Shown: in pieces, positions 47,845 to 56,671 of the stretch
Layout: each line of letters begins with the position of its first letter
Numbering within the stretch: position 1 is the stretch's first letter
Notes under the pieces: generated by a model
What the model was told of the DNA's origin: nothing
Database searches by the model: none
Seen by the model: the letters and a program-made list of their open reading frames with translations, nothing else
Assembly (NCBI RefSeq): GCF_014695375.1
Contig: NZ_JACJOG010000035.1
Span: forward strand, 112,064 to 176,063
From: Coleofasciculus sp. FACHB-T130
GTDB taxonomy: Bacteria; Cyanobacteriota; Cyanobacteriia; Cyanobacteriales; FACHB-T130
DNA: 64,000 nucleotides
Direction of reading: 5' to 3'
Position numbers and translations under genes: made by a program

Positions 47845-48683
47845 TGGGCTATCATCCCAGCTAAGAGACTGCTCGCGCTCATTTTAATGGGTAGTCCTGT
47901 CGATGTCGCCACTACCACCTCCCGTTCTGTATCAGGTTGGTGTCTCACCACTCCCTGAGTTAGGGATGGAGAGAAGAGGCGCATTGCCACAAAACTTTCC
48001 CCTTTCTAGAATCATAGTGTGCCCAGGCATCCTGCCAATACTCTTTAAAGCTTTTGGCTTGACTTTCTGACAAGGCTTGGGTGGGAAAACCGTATCAACA
48101 CGCCAACCCTACCTTAACCCTACATTGTGCCAAGCTATGCCATCTGCTGGCATTTGCACAGAATTTTCTTTATAGAAGCAATTGCCTACTTTCCGATTGT
48201 AACGTCATCTTCACGAATTTCAGGATAGCCATTGAGCGAGTGGGCGTGCCAGACATCAGAATCTAGACAGTAGACGATGTATGAATCGCAAAATAAATTA
48301 AGACAATCCTACGCCTAAGACTTGGTTAAGGCTATTATCGTGAATGTTCCCTACCACGTTCAGCCTTACACGCTCCTTGTCATTAACCAAGTCGTGTCCG
48401 AGTCTTCTAAGGCTCCGGCAGGTCTTCAATCTTAAAACTTACAGCATCGTTGTACGGATATTACTGCTTGCGGCTAGTGAGGAGCAAATTGGCTTATCGC
48501 GTCAATTTTGCCTTTAAAATCGCCACAACGGCTCAACATAAATGATGAAACGGTCTGGTGGTACTGCGGGGGCGCAAGCCCAAGTCGGTTATCTAAACCG
48601 TAAAAATTTAGTTTTTGGCTGACGATAGCAATTTTGCTTCATGGTTTTGGGAACAATTTGTAAAGAGGTATTCTCACGGATCT
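47845..48683. other. Long intergenic stretch between grpE and pilB
   Basis: This divergent gap of about 840 bases should hold the promoters of the chaperone and pilus clusters. No CIRCE element (TTAGCACTC-type) and no open frame were found. The right end carries a structured segment at 48550-48601, described separately. The rest shows nothing I can name. Confidence 0.4.
48550..48601 (+). promoter_or_regulatory. Possible structured leader upstream of pilB
   Basis: Two small hairpins lie about 80 bases before the pilB start. GGGC-GCAA-GCCC (48570-48581) has a GNRA-type tetraloop with an ACT/AGT lower stem, and CGGTT-ATCTA-AACCG (48586-48600) follows. ACGGT at 48550 can alternatively pair with ACCGT at 48597-48601. 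The GGGGCGCAAGCCC wording recalls part of the GEMM (c-di-GMP) class, but the second conserved half is not seen, so no riboswitch is claimed. Confidence 0.3.
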
Positions 48684-50675
48684 ATGACTCAATCCTCACC
48701 ACGAAATCGCGCCCTTGCTGTCCGCAATGAGTTTTCGCCCTTCGGCAACCAGCTGATTCAGGCAGGCTATGTTGACACCGACCAAATGCGGCAGGCTATG
48801 GTAGAAAGCCGCAAGTCTGGTAGACCCTTAACCGAGGTTCTAGAAACGATTACTGGGCGATCGCTTCCCCCAGATTTGCTACGTCAGTATAAAAAACAAC
48901 AGCTTTTTGAACTCAAAATTCTTTACGGAGTTGAATCTCTAGATCCGGAAATCAGCCAAATTCCCACTTCTCAGATTGGGTCTTTGATTGAAACCCTGAT
49001 TCCGATCGATATCTGTAGTCGCTATAAACTGGTACCTTTAACGAAAAATGACACCCAGCCCCCCTCGGTACTGGTGGCAATGGTCGATCCAGATAATTTA
49101 GCGGCTCAGGACGATCTCAACCGCATCTTACGACCCCAGGGCATCGCCTTGCAGCGAATGGTGATCACTCTGGAAGACTGTTTGAATCTAATTAACCAAT
49201 ACAAGGATGAGCAAACCAGGAAAGAGGAAGTAGCGCGAATCCAAAAGTCTGTGGATGTCTCAGACGTTCTGGATAATTTGAACGACTTAGGCGATGCACC
49301 TCCTGAAATTGAAGATGACCTGAATGTAGAGGATGCACAGGGCGCTCCCGTCATCAACTTGGTTAACAGAATCCTCCTCAAGGGTCTGCAAGAGCAGGTT
49401 TCAGACATTCACATTGAACCCCAAGAAGAATTCTTACGCATTCGCTTCCGGAAAGATGGGGTGCTACAACAAGCCTTCGAGCCGTTCCCGAAAAAAATCA
49501 TCCCAGCCGTCACAGCTCGCTTCAAAATCATGGCTGAGCTAGACATTGCCGAGCGACGGATGCCCCAGGATGGTCGTATCCGGCGGGTGTTTGAAGGGCG
49601 TAAGGTTGACTTTCGGGTGAATACCTTACCCAGCCGCTACGGCGAAAAGGTGGTCTTGCGAATTCTCGATAACTCTTCCACCCAGCTAGGTTTGGATAAG
49701 TTAATTTCCGATTCAGAATCGCTAGAAATTGTCAGAGAAATGGCAAGCCGTCCCTTCGGCTTGATTTTAGTAACCGGGCCAACTGGGTCTGGTAAATCTA
49801 CCACCTTGTACTCGGTTCTGGCAGAACGGAACGATCCGGGAATTAATATCAGTACCGCAGAAGACCCGATTGAGTATGCCTTGCCTGGGATTACTCAGGT
49901 ACAGGTAATTCGAGAGAAGGGAATGGATTTTTCCTCGATCTTACGAGCCTTCATGCGCCAAGATCCGGATGTAATTCTGGTGGGTGAAACGCGGGACAAA
50001 GAAACGGCGAAAACCGCAATTGAAGCAGCACTAACCGGACACTTGGTGCTGACAACCCTGCACACCAACGATGCCGCCGGTGCGATCGCCCGCTTAGACG
50101 AAATGGGCATCGAGCCATTCATGGTATCGGGTTCGCTGATTGGCGTTTTGGCGCAACGCTTGATGCGGCGTGTTTGTAGCGAGTGTCGCCTTTCCTATTC
50201 ACCCACTTCACAAGAACTCGGTCGATTTGGTTTATCGGCTTCTGGGGACGGGGATATTACCTTCTACAAAGCCAATACTTTACAACCCGATGAAGCGAAG
50301 GAAGCCAAAAGCAGAAATGCTCTGTGCCAAAAATGTAATGGCATTGGCTATAAGGGACGTGTGGGTGTTTATGAAGTTATGCGCGTGACCGAACGCTTGC
50401 AAAATTTAATCAGCCAAGGTGCCCCCACTGAGCGCATTAAAGAAGCAGCCGTGGAAGAAGGGATGAAGACATTGCTGGCCTACAGCTTAGACCTGGTACG
50501 CCAAGGTTATACCACTCTCGAAGAAGTAGAACGGGTGACATTTACAGATTCTGGTCTTGAGGCAGAACTCAAAGCCAAGCGTAAGAGCGGTCTAGAATGT
50601 GTCACTTGCACTGCTGAGTTAAAACCAGAGTGGCTAGATTGTCCATACTGCATGACACCTCGCTTTTCCGAATAA
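48684..50675 (+). CDS. pilB: Type IV pilus assembly ATPase PilB
   Basis: This 663-residue GspE/PilB ATPase drives pilus extension from the inner-membrane base. An N-terminal domain (GNQLIQAGYVDTDQM) precedes the ATPase core. Walker A is GPTGSGKS at residues 365-372 with Lys371, the Asp box is INISTAEDPIEY, Walker B is DPDVILVGETRD, and the His box is TGHLVLTTLHTNDA. A C-M zinc motif is spread over CSECRLS and CQKCNGIGYKGRVGVYE, with a second C-x2-C pair at the tail (CVTC, CPYC). ATG at 48684 gives the usual cyanobacterial start; TTG at 48615 is rejected. Motility and competence are known roles. Confidence 0.95.
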   Translation: MTQSSPRNRALAVRNEFSPFGNQLIQAGYVDTDQMRQAMVESRKSGRPLTEVLETITGRSLPPDLLRQYKKQQLFELKILYGVESLDPEISQIPTSQIGSLIETLIPIDICSRYKLVPLTKNDTQPPSVLVAMVDPDNLAAQDDLNRILRPQGIALQRMVITLEDCLNLINQYKDEQTRKEEVARIQKSVDVSDVLDNLNDLGDAPPEIEDDLNVEDAQGAPVINLVNRILLKGLQEQVSDIHIEPQEEFLRIRFRKDGVLQQAFEPFPKKIIPAVTARFKIMAELDIAERRMPQDGRIRRVFEGRKVDFRVNTLPSRYGEKVVLRILDNSSTQLGLDKLISDSESLEIVREMASRPFGLILVTGPTGSGKSTTLYSVLAERNDPGINISTAEDPIEYALPGITQVQVIREKGMDFSSILRAFMRQDPDVILVGETRDKETAKTAIEAALTGHLVLTTLHTNDAAGAIARLDEMGIEPFMVSGSLIGVLAQRLMRRVCSECRLSYSPTSQELGRFGLSASGDGDITFYKANTLQPDEAKEAKSRNALCQKCNGIGYKGRVGVYEVMRVTERLQNLISQGAPTERIKEAAVEEGMKTLLAYSLDLVRQGYTTLEEVERVTFTDSGLEAELKAKRKSGLECVTCTAELKPEWLDCPYCMTPRFSE

Positions 50676-50782
50676 ATTTCAATCGTCAATCGCTAATGGC
50701 GAATGGCAATCACCCAAGCTACGTCCTTAGTCACGGAAAATTAGCAACTGAGAAATCAAGAATCACCCCAGGAGACAGCCTC

Positions 50783-51889
50783 ATGGAATTAATGATTGAA
50801 GACTTGATGGAGCAACTCATTGAAATGGGCGGCTCAGATATGCACATCCAGGCAGGAGCGCCGGTTTACTTCCGCATCAGTGGGAAACTCAATCCCATCG
50901 GTGACGAACCGCTTCCTCCCCAGGAGTGTCAGAAACTCATCTTCAGTATGCTGAACAACACGCAGCGTAAGGAATTAGAGCAAAACTGGGAACTTGACTG
51001 CTCTTATGGGGTTAAGGGATTGGCTCGCTTCCGCGTCAATGTGTACAAAGAGCGGGGCTACTATGCGGCGTGCTTAAGAGCGTTGTCTTCTAAAATTCCG
51101 AACTTCGATCAGTTGGGTTTACCAGATGTCGTGCGGGAATTGACTCACAGACCCAGAGGAATGGTGTTGGTGACGGGGCAAACGGGTTCTGGGAAAACCA
51201 CCACCCTGGCTGCGATGCTCGACTTGATCAACCGGACGCGGGCAGAACACATTCTAACGGTGGAAGACCCGATTGAATATGTTTACCCGAACATCAAGAG
51301 CTTGTTTCACCAGCGTCAAAAAGGCGAAGATACTAAGAGCTTTGCGAATGCGCTGAGAGCCGCGCTCCGGGAAGACCCGGATATTATCCTGGTAGGGGAA
51401 ATGCGCGACCTAGAAACCATTGGTCTGGCGGTGTCAGCGGCTGAAACAGGTCACTTGGTGTTCGGTACCCTGCACACCAGCTCAGCAGCAGGTACTATCG
51501 ACCGGATCTTGGACGTATTTCCTCCAGAGCAACAGCCCCAAATCCGCGCTCAGTTGTCTGGTTCGTTATTGGCAGTCTTCAGCCAATGCTTGGTGCCCAA
51601 ACACAATCCAAAACCGGGTGAATATGGTCGGGTAATGGCGCAGGAAATCATGCTGGTAACGCCAGCGATCGCTAACTTGATTCGAGAAGGAAAATCTGCT
51701 CAAATTTACTCTGCTATCCAGACTGGAGCAAAATTGGGAATGCAGACGATGGAACAGGCTCTAGCTGGCTATGTCAAAGCTGGTGCCATCTCCTTTGAGG
51801 CGGCGATGGGCAAATCATCTAAACCTGAAGAATTACAGCGTATCCTGGGGACATCGCCAGCGACAGGGGCAAAAGCTGGCGCTCGGTAG
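50783..51889 (+). CDS. pilT: Type IV pilus retraction ATPase PilT
   Basis: This 368-residue PilT ATPase powers pilus retraction. Walker A is GQTGSGKT (residues 132-139, Lys138), the Asp box is ILTVEDPIEYVY, Walker B is EDPDIILVGEMRD, and the His box is TGHLVFGTLHTSSA. The C-terminal AIRNLIRE-like motif is seen as AIANLIREGKSAQIYSAIQT. ATG at 50783 is preferred because AGGAG lies eight bases before it and the family starts at MELMIEDLMEQL. A longer frame starts at 50630, overlapping pilB. PilT is followed by an unusual inverted repeat before pilC. Confidence 0.95.
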   Translation: MELMIEDLMEQLIEMGGSDMHIQAGAPVYFRISGKLNPIGDEPLPPQECQKLIFSMLNNTQRKELEQNWELDCSYGVKGLARFRVNVYKERGYYAACLRALSSKIPNFDQLGLPDVVRELTHRPRGMVLVTGQTGSGKTTTLAAMLDLINRTRAEHILTVEDPIEYVYPNIKSLFHQRQKGEDTKSFANALRAALREDPDIILVGEMRDLETIGLAVSAAETGHLVFGTLHTSSAAGTIDRILDVFPPEQQPQIRAQLSGSLLAVFSQCLVPKHNPKPGEYGRVMAQEIMLVTPAIANLIREGKSAQIYSAIQTGAKLGMQTMEQALAGYVKAGAISFEAAMGKSSKPEELQRILGTSPATGAKAGAR

Positions 51890-51930
51890 GTTCGAGGCGG
51901 TGTAAAACCTATTGCACTAAGCTTGTATGA

Positions 51931-51977
51931 TGCCAGGTAGTCCAGACCGAAACATATTCGGTCTGGACTACCTGGCA
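51931..51977. repeat. Perfect 21-bp inverted repeat between pilT and pilC
   Basis: Positions 51931-51951 and 51957-51977 are exact reverse complements (arm begins TGCCAGGTAGTCC and ends AGACCGAA), around a five-base loop ACATA. No T run follows, so it is not a standard intrinsic terminator. In RNA it would be a very stable hairpin in the pilT-pilC leader, able to block RNA decay, cause partial termination or bind a protein. Confidence 0.93.
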
Positions 51978-52076
51978 GCCCTCAGCAGAAATTGTCAAAA
52001 ACCTCCCCGGAAGACACCTTCCCATTACAAAAATTTTCCTTTTAAAAGCCATTCTTCTTTCACTTAGAGGTGAGGT

Positions 52077-53303
52077 ATGCCTACCTATATTGCTGATGTT
52101 CGAGACTCTAAAGGAGCCGCAAAGAAAGACAAAATTGTTGCCGACTCCCTGGGGAGTGCCCGCGACGCCCTGCGCGAAAAATGGGTTTCTGTTGCAAATA
52201 TCAAAGAAACTCAAACCTTTGACCTGAGCAAATTAAACCTAAAAGAGTTTCAAACTTCTTTAGCGAAGGTTACGGTCAAGGATAAAGCCGTCTTTTCTCG
52301 TCAATTTGCCGCGATGGTCAACGCGGGTGTGGCGATTGTTAGATGTTTGGGCGTACTTTCGGAACAATGTAGCAATCCTAAGCTTAAAAAAGCGCTGGTG
52401 GAAATTAGCTCAGAGGTTCAACAAGGTGTGAATCTCTCGGATGCGATGCGTAAACATCCGGAGTGTTTCGATAATCTATACGTCAGTATGGTGCAAGCAG
52501 GAGAGGTCGGCGGTGTCCTCGATGAGGTACTCAACCGATTAGCCAAAGTCCTAGAGGATATGGCACGCCTGCAAAACCAAGTCAAAGGGGCAATGGCATA
52601 CCCCGTGGCAGTGGGAATCTTGGCAATCATTGTCTTTATTTGTATGACCGTGTTTTTGATCCCAATCTTTGCTGGCATTTTCAAAGATTTGGGGACAGAA
52701 TTACCGGCTCTAACACTGTTCATGCTGTGGATTAGCGAAATCCTCAGAAGTTGGAGGATCATCATCCCTATCATTACTGTCATCGTTGCCTCTTTTGTTT
52801 ACAGACAGTATTACAAGACGCCAGTTGGTCGTGTGACGATGGATCGCTTTTTCTTGAAAATGCCGCTATTGGGCGACTTGAATGAGAAATCATGTGTTGC
52901 TCGCTTTTGCCGCATTTTTGGAACCTTGACTCGTTCTGGAGTGCCTATTCTCACTTGCATGGATATTGTGAGAGATACGGCGGGTAACCAGGTAATTGCT
53001 AACGCGGTGGAAGCAGCCAAGCTAGACATTCAACAGGGTGGGATGATGAGCTTAGCTTTGCAAAAAGAGCAGGTTTTCCCAATCCTGGCAATTCAGATGA
53101 TTAGTATTGGGGAAGAGACAGGTCAGTTAGATGCCATGATGATGAAAGTGGCAGATTTCTATGAAGATGAGGTTGAGCAAGCGGTGAAAGCACTCACCAG
53201 CGTTCTCGAACCCATTATGATGGTGGTGTTAGCGGGGATGGTCGCGGTGATTTTGCTTTCGATGTATCTCCCCATGTTTGCTGTGTTTGACAAACTAGGC
53301 TAA
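52077..53303 (+). CDS. pilC: Type IV pilus inner-membrane platform protein PilC
   Basis: This 408-residue platform protein has two copies of the GspF domain. The first (VFSRQFAAMVNAGVAIVRCL to SMVQAGEVGGVLDEVLNRLA) and second (RFCRIFGTLTRSGVPILTCM to MISIGEETGQLDAMMMKVAD) each lead to membrane helices. The first three membrane segments are at about residues 175-205, 215-250 and 380-405. It couples the PilB or PilT motor to the pilus. GAGGT precedes the ATG. Confidence 0.95.
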   Translation: MPTYIADVRDSKGAAKKDKIVADSLGSARDALREKWVSVANIKETQTFDLSKLNLKEFQTSLAKVTVKDKAVFSRQFAAMVNAGVAIVRCLGVLSEQCSNPKLKKALVEISSEVQQGVNLSDAMRKHPECFDNLYVSMVQAGEVGGVLDEVLNRLAKVLEDMARLQNQVKGAMAYPVAVGILAIIVFICMTVFLIPIFAGIFKDLGTELPALTLFMLWISEILRSWRIIIPIITVIVASFVYRQYYKTPVGRVTMDRFFLKMPLLGDLNEKSCVARFCRIFGTLTRSGVPILTCMDIVRDTAGNQVIANAVEAAKLDIQQGGMMSLALQKEQVFPILAIQMISIGEETGQLDAMMMKVADFYEDEVEQAVKALTSVLEPIMMVVLAGMVAVILLSMYLPMFAVFDKLG

Positions 53304-53326
53304 TCAATTTCAGGTTTTGGATTTTT

Positions 53327-53354
53327 CTCATTCCCAGATTTATCTGGGAATGAG
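53327..53354 (+). terminator. Hairpin after pilC
   Basis: CTCATTCCCAGA (53327-53338) pairs perfectly with TCTGGGAATGAG (53343-53354) around TTTA. The T run after it is weak (ATTTGGGATGG), so termination may be incomplete. Confidence 0.5.
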
Positions 53355-53429
53355 ATTTGGGATGGAGGGCTTATGGTACTTAACGATGACCTAATCTCCA
53401 ATCTAAGATTGAAAATTTAAAATCAAAAT

Positions 53430-54017
53430 ATGTTTGTTAAGCAATCCTATTACGAAGCTAGCTTGGCGGAGTACAGTAACCTGTCTGGAGCGATCGCATT
53501 GCTCAAGCAGCACCGACCTTATCTGGAGATGATTCCTAGTATGCGCCGGTTTGAGGAGAGCGCGATCGCCATTCCTTTGCCGGTGGTGCGAATTCGCCAT
53601 GCCTCCTCTAGAGCAGAAAGCCATGGCGTTGTCACATCTAGAGGAGAAGCGATTCGCTTGCCCTGTGATGTGGCAATTTTAATGTGTGACCCCGAATGGA
53701 AAATCAAAATGGGGGTGGAGATTTTTGTCTTTATTCACCGTCCCCAAGAAGACTTTTCCGACTTTTTGAGTCGATGGCGGCAGACGCAGGTGTGGCTGGA
53801 CAAAGAATATGAGTGGTTGATGCCGCCTCGCCATCAACACATTTTCAGCGAGGGCGCTGACAAGCTATATCCTTTGTTTGTTGTATTTCCAGAGACGCCA
53901 GAACGAATTAAGCGAGGCTTAATGGGAGCCTGTCTCCCCTTTGTCATCCAGACCCCAATGTTGGATGTTGAGGAACAGGCACAGGAATCTTTTTTGCCTG
54001 AAAGTCCCAACGTTTGA
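53430..54017 (+). CDS. Hypothetical protein downstream of pilC
   Basis: This 195-residue soluble protein fits no family I know. It has no signal peptide or membrane span. The centre contains RLPCDVAILMCDPEWKIKMG and a tryptophan-rich helix (FLSRWRQTQVWLDKEYEWLM). A MRRFEESAIAIP segment leads the beta part. It is separated from pilC by a hairpin and 127 bases, so a pilus role is possible but not shown. The composition agrees with a real gene. Confidence 0.6.
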   Translation: MFVKQSYYEASLAEYSNLSGAIALLKQHRPYLEMIPSMRRFEESAIAIPLPVVRIRHASSRAESHGVVTSRGEAIRLPCDVAILMCDPEWKIKMGVEIFVFIHRPQEDFSDFLSRWRQTQVWLDKEYEWLMPPRHQHIFSEGADKLYPLFVVFPETPERIKRGLMGACLPFVIQTPMLDVEEQAQESFLPESPNV

Positions 54018-54076
54018 CGGTTGAAGCAGGTTGAAGTGTAATCAACCTGCTAACGTACCCATTTTCAACCTGTTAA

Positions 54077-55099
54077 CTACTTGACAAACTGCGGCATGAC
54101 TTCGGCGGCGGTCAACAAACCGTAGATGCCTCGACGATGGAGTGCGACTCCGGCTTTGAGATAGCCGAAGGCAGGGCCGCAGACATTGGCTGCCATACTG
54201 GTTTCATCGCCAAGGGTAAAGGTATGGGTAGAAATCTTGCCTTCAAAGGTGCGACCTGTCACTTGGACATTCGTGCTGAGTGGTTTTTTGGGATTGCGGG
54301 TATCGACGACGCCGCCGACCGTAACGCGATCGCGCGGACAAATTCCAGCTAGCTCTAGCATCACATCATCAGCGTGTTCCATATTCTCCAGAGCCAGGAT
54401 GCCGTTGGTTTGATCCAGCAATGCTTCCACTTCGGCATCACTCATGGCTCTGGCGCGCTCCACATCGTATCCGGGTAGATGGGCAATATCTTCCCGAATC
54501 GTCGCTCGGTAGGCTTCCCAATTTGCAATCCCTACTCCAAACGTAATCTTGACGCTATGGATTTCGGCATAACTTTGGGCGGCAAGAGCCGCTGCCGCTG
54601 TCAACAATCCAGGCGTCGCCCCACAGCCAGTCAGATAAGTAATTCCTGCTGCAAGAAGTTCCTCTTGCAGATCCAGTAGCTGCTCGACAGCGCTGGTACG
54701 CTTCATGGCGTCTACCAGAACCCCCCGCCAGCCAGATTGAATAAATTGCCGCGCGACGGACGCCATAAAGGTGTTGGGCAGATTGGGCAGTGCTAGGAAA
54801 TATCCATCTACCGGCTTAGCTCGTTCGATTAAGTCCTGGATGCTCTGGCTGCTGAGGGTGCCTGTCGGCTCTAAATAGCCAAGAGAACCCCTTGTTTGGT
54901 AAATCCCAATGCTGGCATCTGGATCTAACCCTTGGGCGGCGTAGGTATAGCCTTTCTGGTCAGCAGCTGCAACCCAGATCATCTCGCGTTTTGGCGCAAG
55001 CACTCTGGCGGCAGCCTGCCCCAGTCCACCAAAGCCCAAGACGCCCACTCGAATGGGGGTTGGGGAGTTGATTGAACCTGTGACTTGCTCTGCACTCAT
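54077..55099 (-). CDS. Saccharopine-dehydrogenase-like NAD(P)-binding protein
   Basis: This 340-residue protein has an N-terminal Rossmann domain ([18 protein letters not shown], residues 17-34) and a C-terminal catalytic-type domain ([20 protein letters not shown] and [20 protein letters not shown]). It resembles the homospermidine/saccharopine dehydrogenase-like oxidoreductases found in cyanobacteria, of unknown substrate. The start at ATG 55099 is used since the upstream codon (TTG, 55114) has no site. No lysine-pathway genes adjoin. Confidence 0.7.
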   Translation of the reverse strand: MSAEQVTGSINSPTPIRVGVLGFGGLGQAAARVLAPKREMIWVAAADQKGYTYAAQGLDPDASIGIYQTRGSLGYLEPTGTLSSQSIQDLIERAKPVDGYFLALPNLPNTFMASVARQFIQSGWRGVLVDAMKRTSAVEQLLDLQEELLAAGITYLTGCGATPGLLTAAAALAAQSYAEIHSVKITFGVGIANWEAYRATIREDIAHLPGYDVERARAMSDAEVEALLDQTNGILALENMEHADDVMLELAGICPRDRVTVGGVVDTRNPKKPLSTNVQVTGRTFEGKISTHTFTLGDETSMAANVCGPAFGYLKAGVALHRRGIYGLLTAAEVMPQFVK

Positions 55100-55458
55100 A
55101 GCGTCTTCTTGCAATTGAACAAACTTTAATTATCCAGGCTCCTGGACGCGCCGGTTCGTTCACTTTTGAGAGCTTGAGCGATCGCTCAAGAAGTCTGTTG
55201 GCTTTTTTGCTCAATTTCGGATAATTTCTCTATCTTGACGCAGATGTAAAGTTAAGCGACACTGACAAATAATCAAAGTAAGACTCGCCTAATTAATTAA
55301 GTTTTGTTACGTTTTAACTCGTTGTGACTCAATTGCTCAACATTTGAGCAACATTAATTTATTAATATCCCAGCGAGTCAGTTCTAAGAAAGATGTCTTA
55401 TCCGGCAGCATCATCAGTATGGTTTGTGCCGCCGCCTAACTTGAGCAATCCCTAACCA
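55100..55458. promoter_or_regulatory. Divergent gap between the dehydrogenase-like gene and the Ycf35 operon
   Basis: Both flanking genes read outward from this 360-base AT-rich gap, so both promoters should be here. An 18-bp perfect palindrome (CTTGAGCGATCGCTCAAG, 55174-55191) is centred on a HIP1 octamer. It is probably a HIP1 site with symmetrical flanks; an operator is possible. Confidence 0.45.
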
Positions 55459-55674
55459 ATGAGCATGGAAACGCTAGAGTTTATCATTTATCCGGATGGT
55501 CGGGTGCAGGAGAAAGTCACCGGAATTACTGGGAAATCCTGTGCCGAAGTGACTGCCGCTATTGAAGCCCAATTGGGTCTGGTACTAACTCAGGAACCGA
55601 CTTCTGAATTTTTTGCCTCAGTGATTCATCAGAGTGCGACGGCGACAGCCGGGGCAACTTATAGCGAGTGGTAA
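55459..55674 (+). CDS. DUF2997 family protein
   Basis: This 71-residue protein matches the small DUF2997 family (LEFIIYPDGRVQEKVTGITG, then CAEVTAAIEAQLG). It is the first gene of the Ycf35 operon, a set conserved in cyanobacteria and partly in plastids. Function unknown. An ATG two codons later (METLEFII) could also be the start. Confidence 0.82.
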   Translation: MSMETLEFIIYPDGRVQEKVTGITGKSCAEVTAAIEAQLGLVLTQEPTSEFFASVIHQSATATAGATYSEW

Positions 55675-55721
55675 GGTAAGTTTTTTTTTGAGTCCAACTT
55701 AATTTATTTGAAAAAATCGTC

Positions 55722-56108
55722 ATGTCACACTTTAGCAACATCAAAACTCAAATCCGCAATCTTGTCTCGTTAGAAGCCGCTTTGACCGACTTAGGAATAG
55801 ATTGGAAATCTGGCCCGCAAACAGTGCGCGGCTATCGCGGTCAAACCCTTACGGCTGATGTTGCCATTGAGCAAAAAAATGGTTATGACATTGGTTTTCG
55901 TTGGAACGGTCAGGAATACGAACTTGTTGCTGACCTACAGTATTGGCAGCAAACGGGTTCTGTAGAGCGGTTTCTCAACCGAGTGACTCAGCGTTATGCT
56001 TACCACACGGTTGTCAAAGAATCTGCAATGCAGGGCTTCCAAGTTGCCGAGCAAAAACAGAATGAAGATGGTTCAATCCGCCTAGTAGTGCAGCGCTGGA
56101 GTGCCTAA
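55722..56108 (+). CDS. DUF1257 / Ycf35-like protein
   Basis: This 128-residue protein belongs to the DUF1257 (Ycf35) family, found in cyanobacteria and in red-algal plastid genomes. The conserved start is MSHFSNIKTQIRNLVSLEAA, followed by LTDLGIDWKSGP and GYRGQT; later GFRWNGQEYELVADLQYW and RFLNRVTQRYAYHTV are also typical. No catalytic motif is known. It sits between the DUF2997 gene and a ferredoxin gene, one base overlapping with the latter. Confidence 0.88.
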   Translation: MSHFSNIKTQIRNLVSLEAALTDLGIDWKSGPQTVRGYRGQTLTADVAIEQKNGYDIGFRWNGQEYELVADLQYWQQTGSVERFLNRVTQRYAYHTVVKESAMQGFQVAEQKQNEDGSIRLVVQRWSA

Positions 56109-56566
56109 TGTCTGATTACCCAACTCCTGAACAGCCAACTCCCGAACGTTCTGGCTTGGAGCCAGAGTTAGGTGGTATTTGGCGGGATGCACCGGAACGT
56201 TCGGGTTTGGAGCCGGAGTTGGGTGGCACCCTGCGGCAAAAAGGCGTCTATGTTGATGAAATAACCTGTATTGGCTGCAAGCACTGTGCCCATGTTGCTC
56301 GCAATACTTTTTATATTGAGCCAGATTATGGGCGATCGCGTGTAGTTCGGCAGGATGGAGACTCAGAAGAAGTCATTCAAGAAGCCATTGACACCTGTCC
56401 GGTCGATTGTATCCACTGGGTCGATTACACGGAATTGAAAAAGCTTGAACAAGAGCGGCAATATCAGGTGATTCCATTGATCGGATTCCCTGCTGACCAT
56501 GCGATTACGGCTGTGAAGCAGCGGCAAAGGAAGGTTAAGAAAAAGCAACCGAAACCAATAGAATAA
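56108..56566 (+). CDS. [4Fe-4S] ferredoxin of the Ycf35 operon
   Basis: This 152-residue ferredoxin has one cluster motif: CIGCKHC (C-x2-C-x2-C) near residues 56-62, completed by CPVDC near residue 98. The other cluster positions are lost (AHVA instead of C-P). The N-terminus carries a perfect repeat of PERSGLEPELGG at residues 12-23 and 29-40. The tail is lysine-rich. Electron transfer to the Ycf35/DUF2997 partner is possible. Confidence 0.87.
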   Translation: MSDYPTPEQPTPERSGLEPELGGIWRDAPERSGLEPELGGTLRQKGVYVDEITCIGCKHCAHVARNTFYIEPDYGRSRVVRQDGDSEEVIQEAIDTCPVDCIHWVDYTELKKLEQERQYQVIPLIGFPADHAITAVKQRQRKVKKKQPKPIE

Positions 56567-56587
56567 AGGTTCGCTCGTATAAAAAAT

Positions 56588-56651
56588 GCCCGTCTGCACG
56601 GGCTAAATAAATAAAACCCCCAATAGCAGGCAGCTATTGGGGGTTTTATTT
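56588..56651. terminator. Double bidirectional terminator between convergent genes
   Basis: A small hairpin (GCCCGT-CTGC-ACGGGC, 56588-56603) precedes a 19-bp perfect stem at 56609-56627 and 56633-56651 (arm AAATAAAACCCCCAATAGC) around AGGCA. The A-rich and T-rich arm ends let it terminate both the ferredoxin operon and the outer-membrane gene. Confidence 0.85.
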
Positions 56652-56671
56652 AAAGCGTTGCACTCTCGCTT

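Noticed and set aside
47845..48100. CIRCE/HrcA operator before grpE
   Set aside because: No TTAGCACTC...GAGTGCTAA inverted repeat is present.
48550..48601. A GEMM (c-di-GMP) riboswitch before pilB
   Set aside because: Only the GGGGCGCAAGCCC part is reminiscent; the conserved partner helix and tetraloop receptor are not visible.
48615..48683. Longer pilB start (TTG, 23 extra codons)
   Set aside because: The ATG at 48684 matches the family N-terminus and the upstream codons resemble leader sequence.
50630..50782. Longer pilT start overlapping pilB
   Set aside because: AGGAG before 50783 and the conserved MELMIEDLMEQL start support the shorter form.
55174..55191. An 18-bp palindrome as an operator
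   Set aside because: Its core is a HIP1 octamer, which is frequent and palindromic throughout this genome; flanking symmetry alone is weak evidence.
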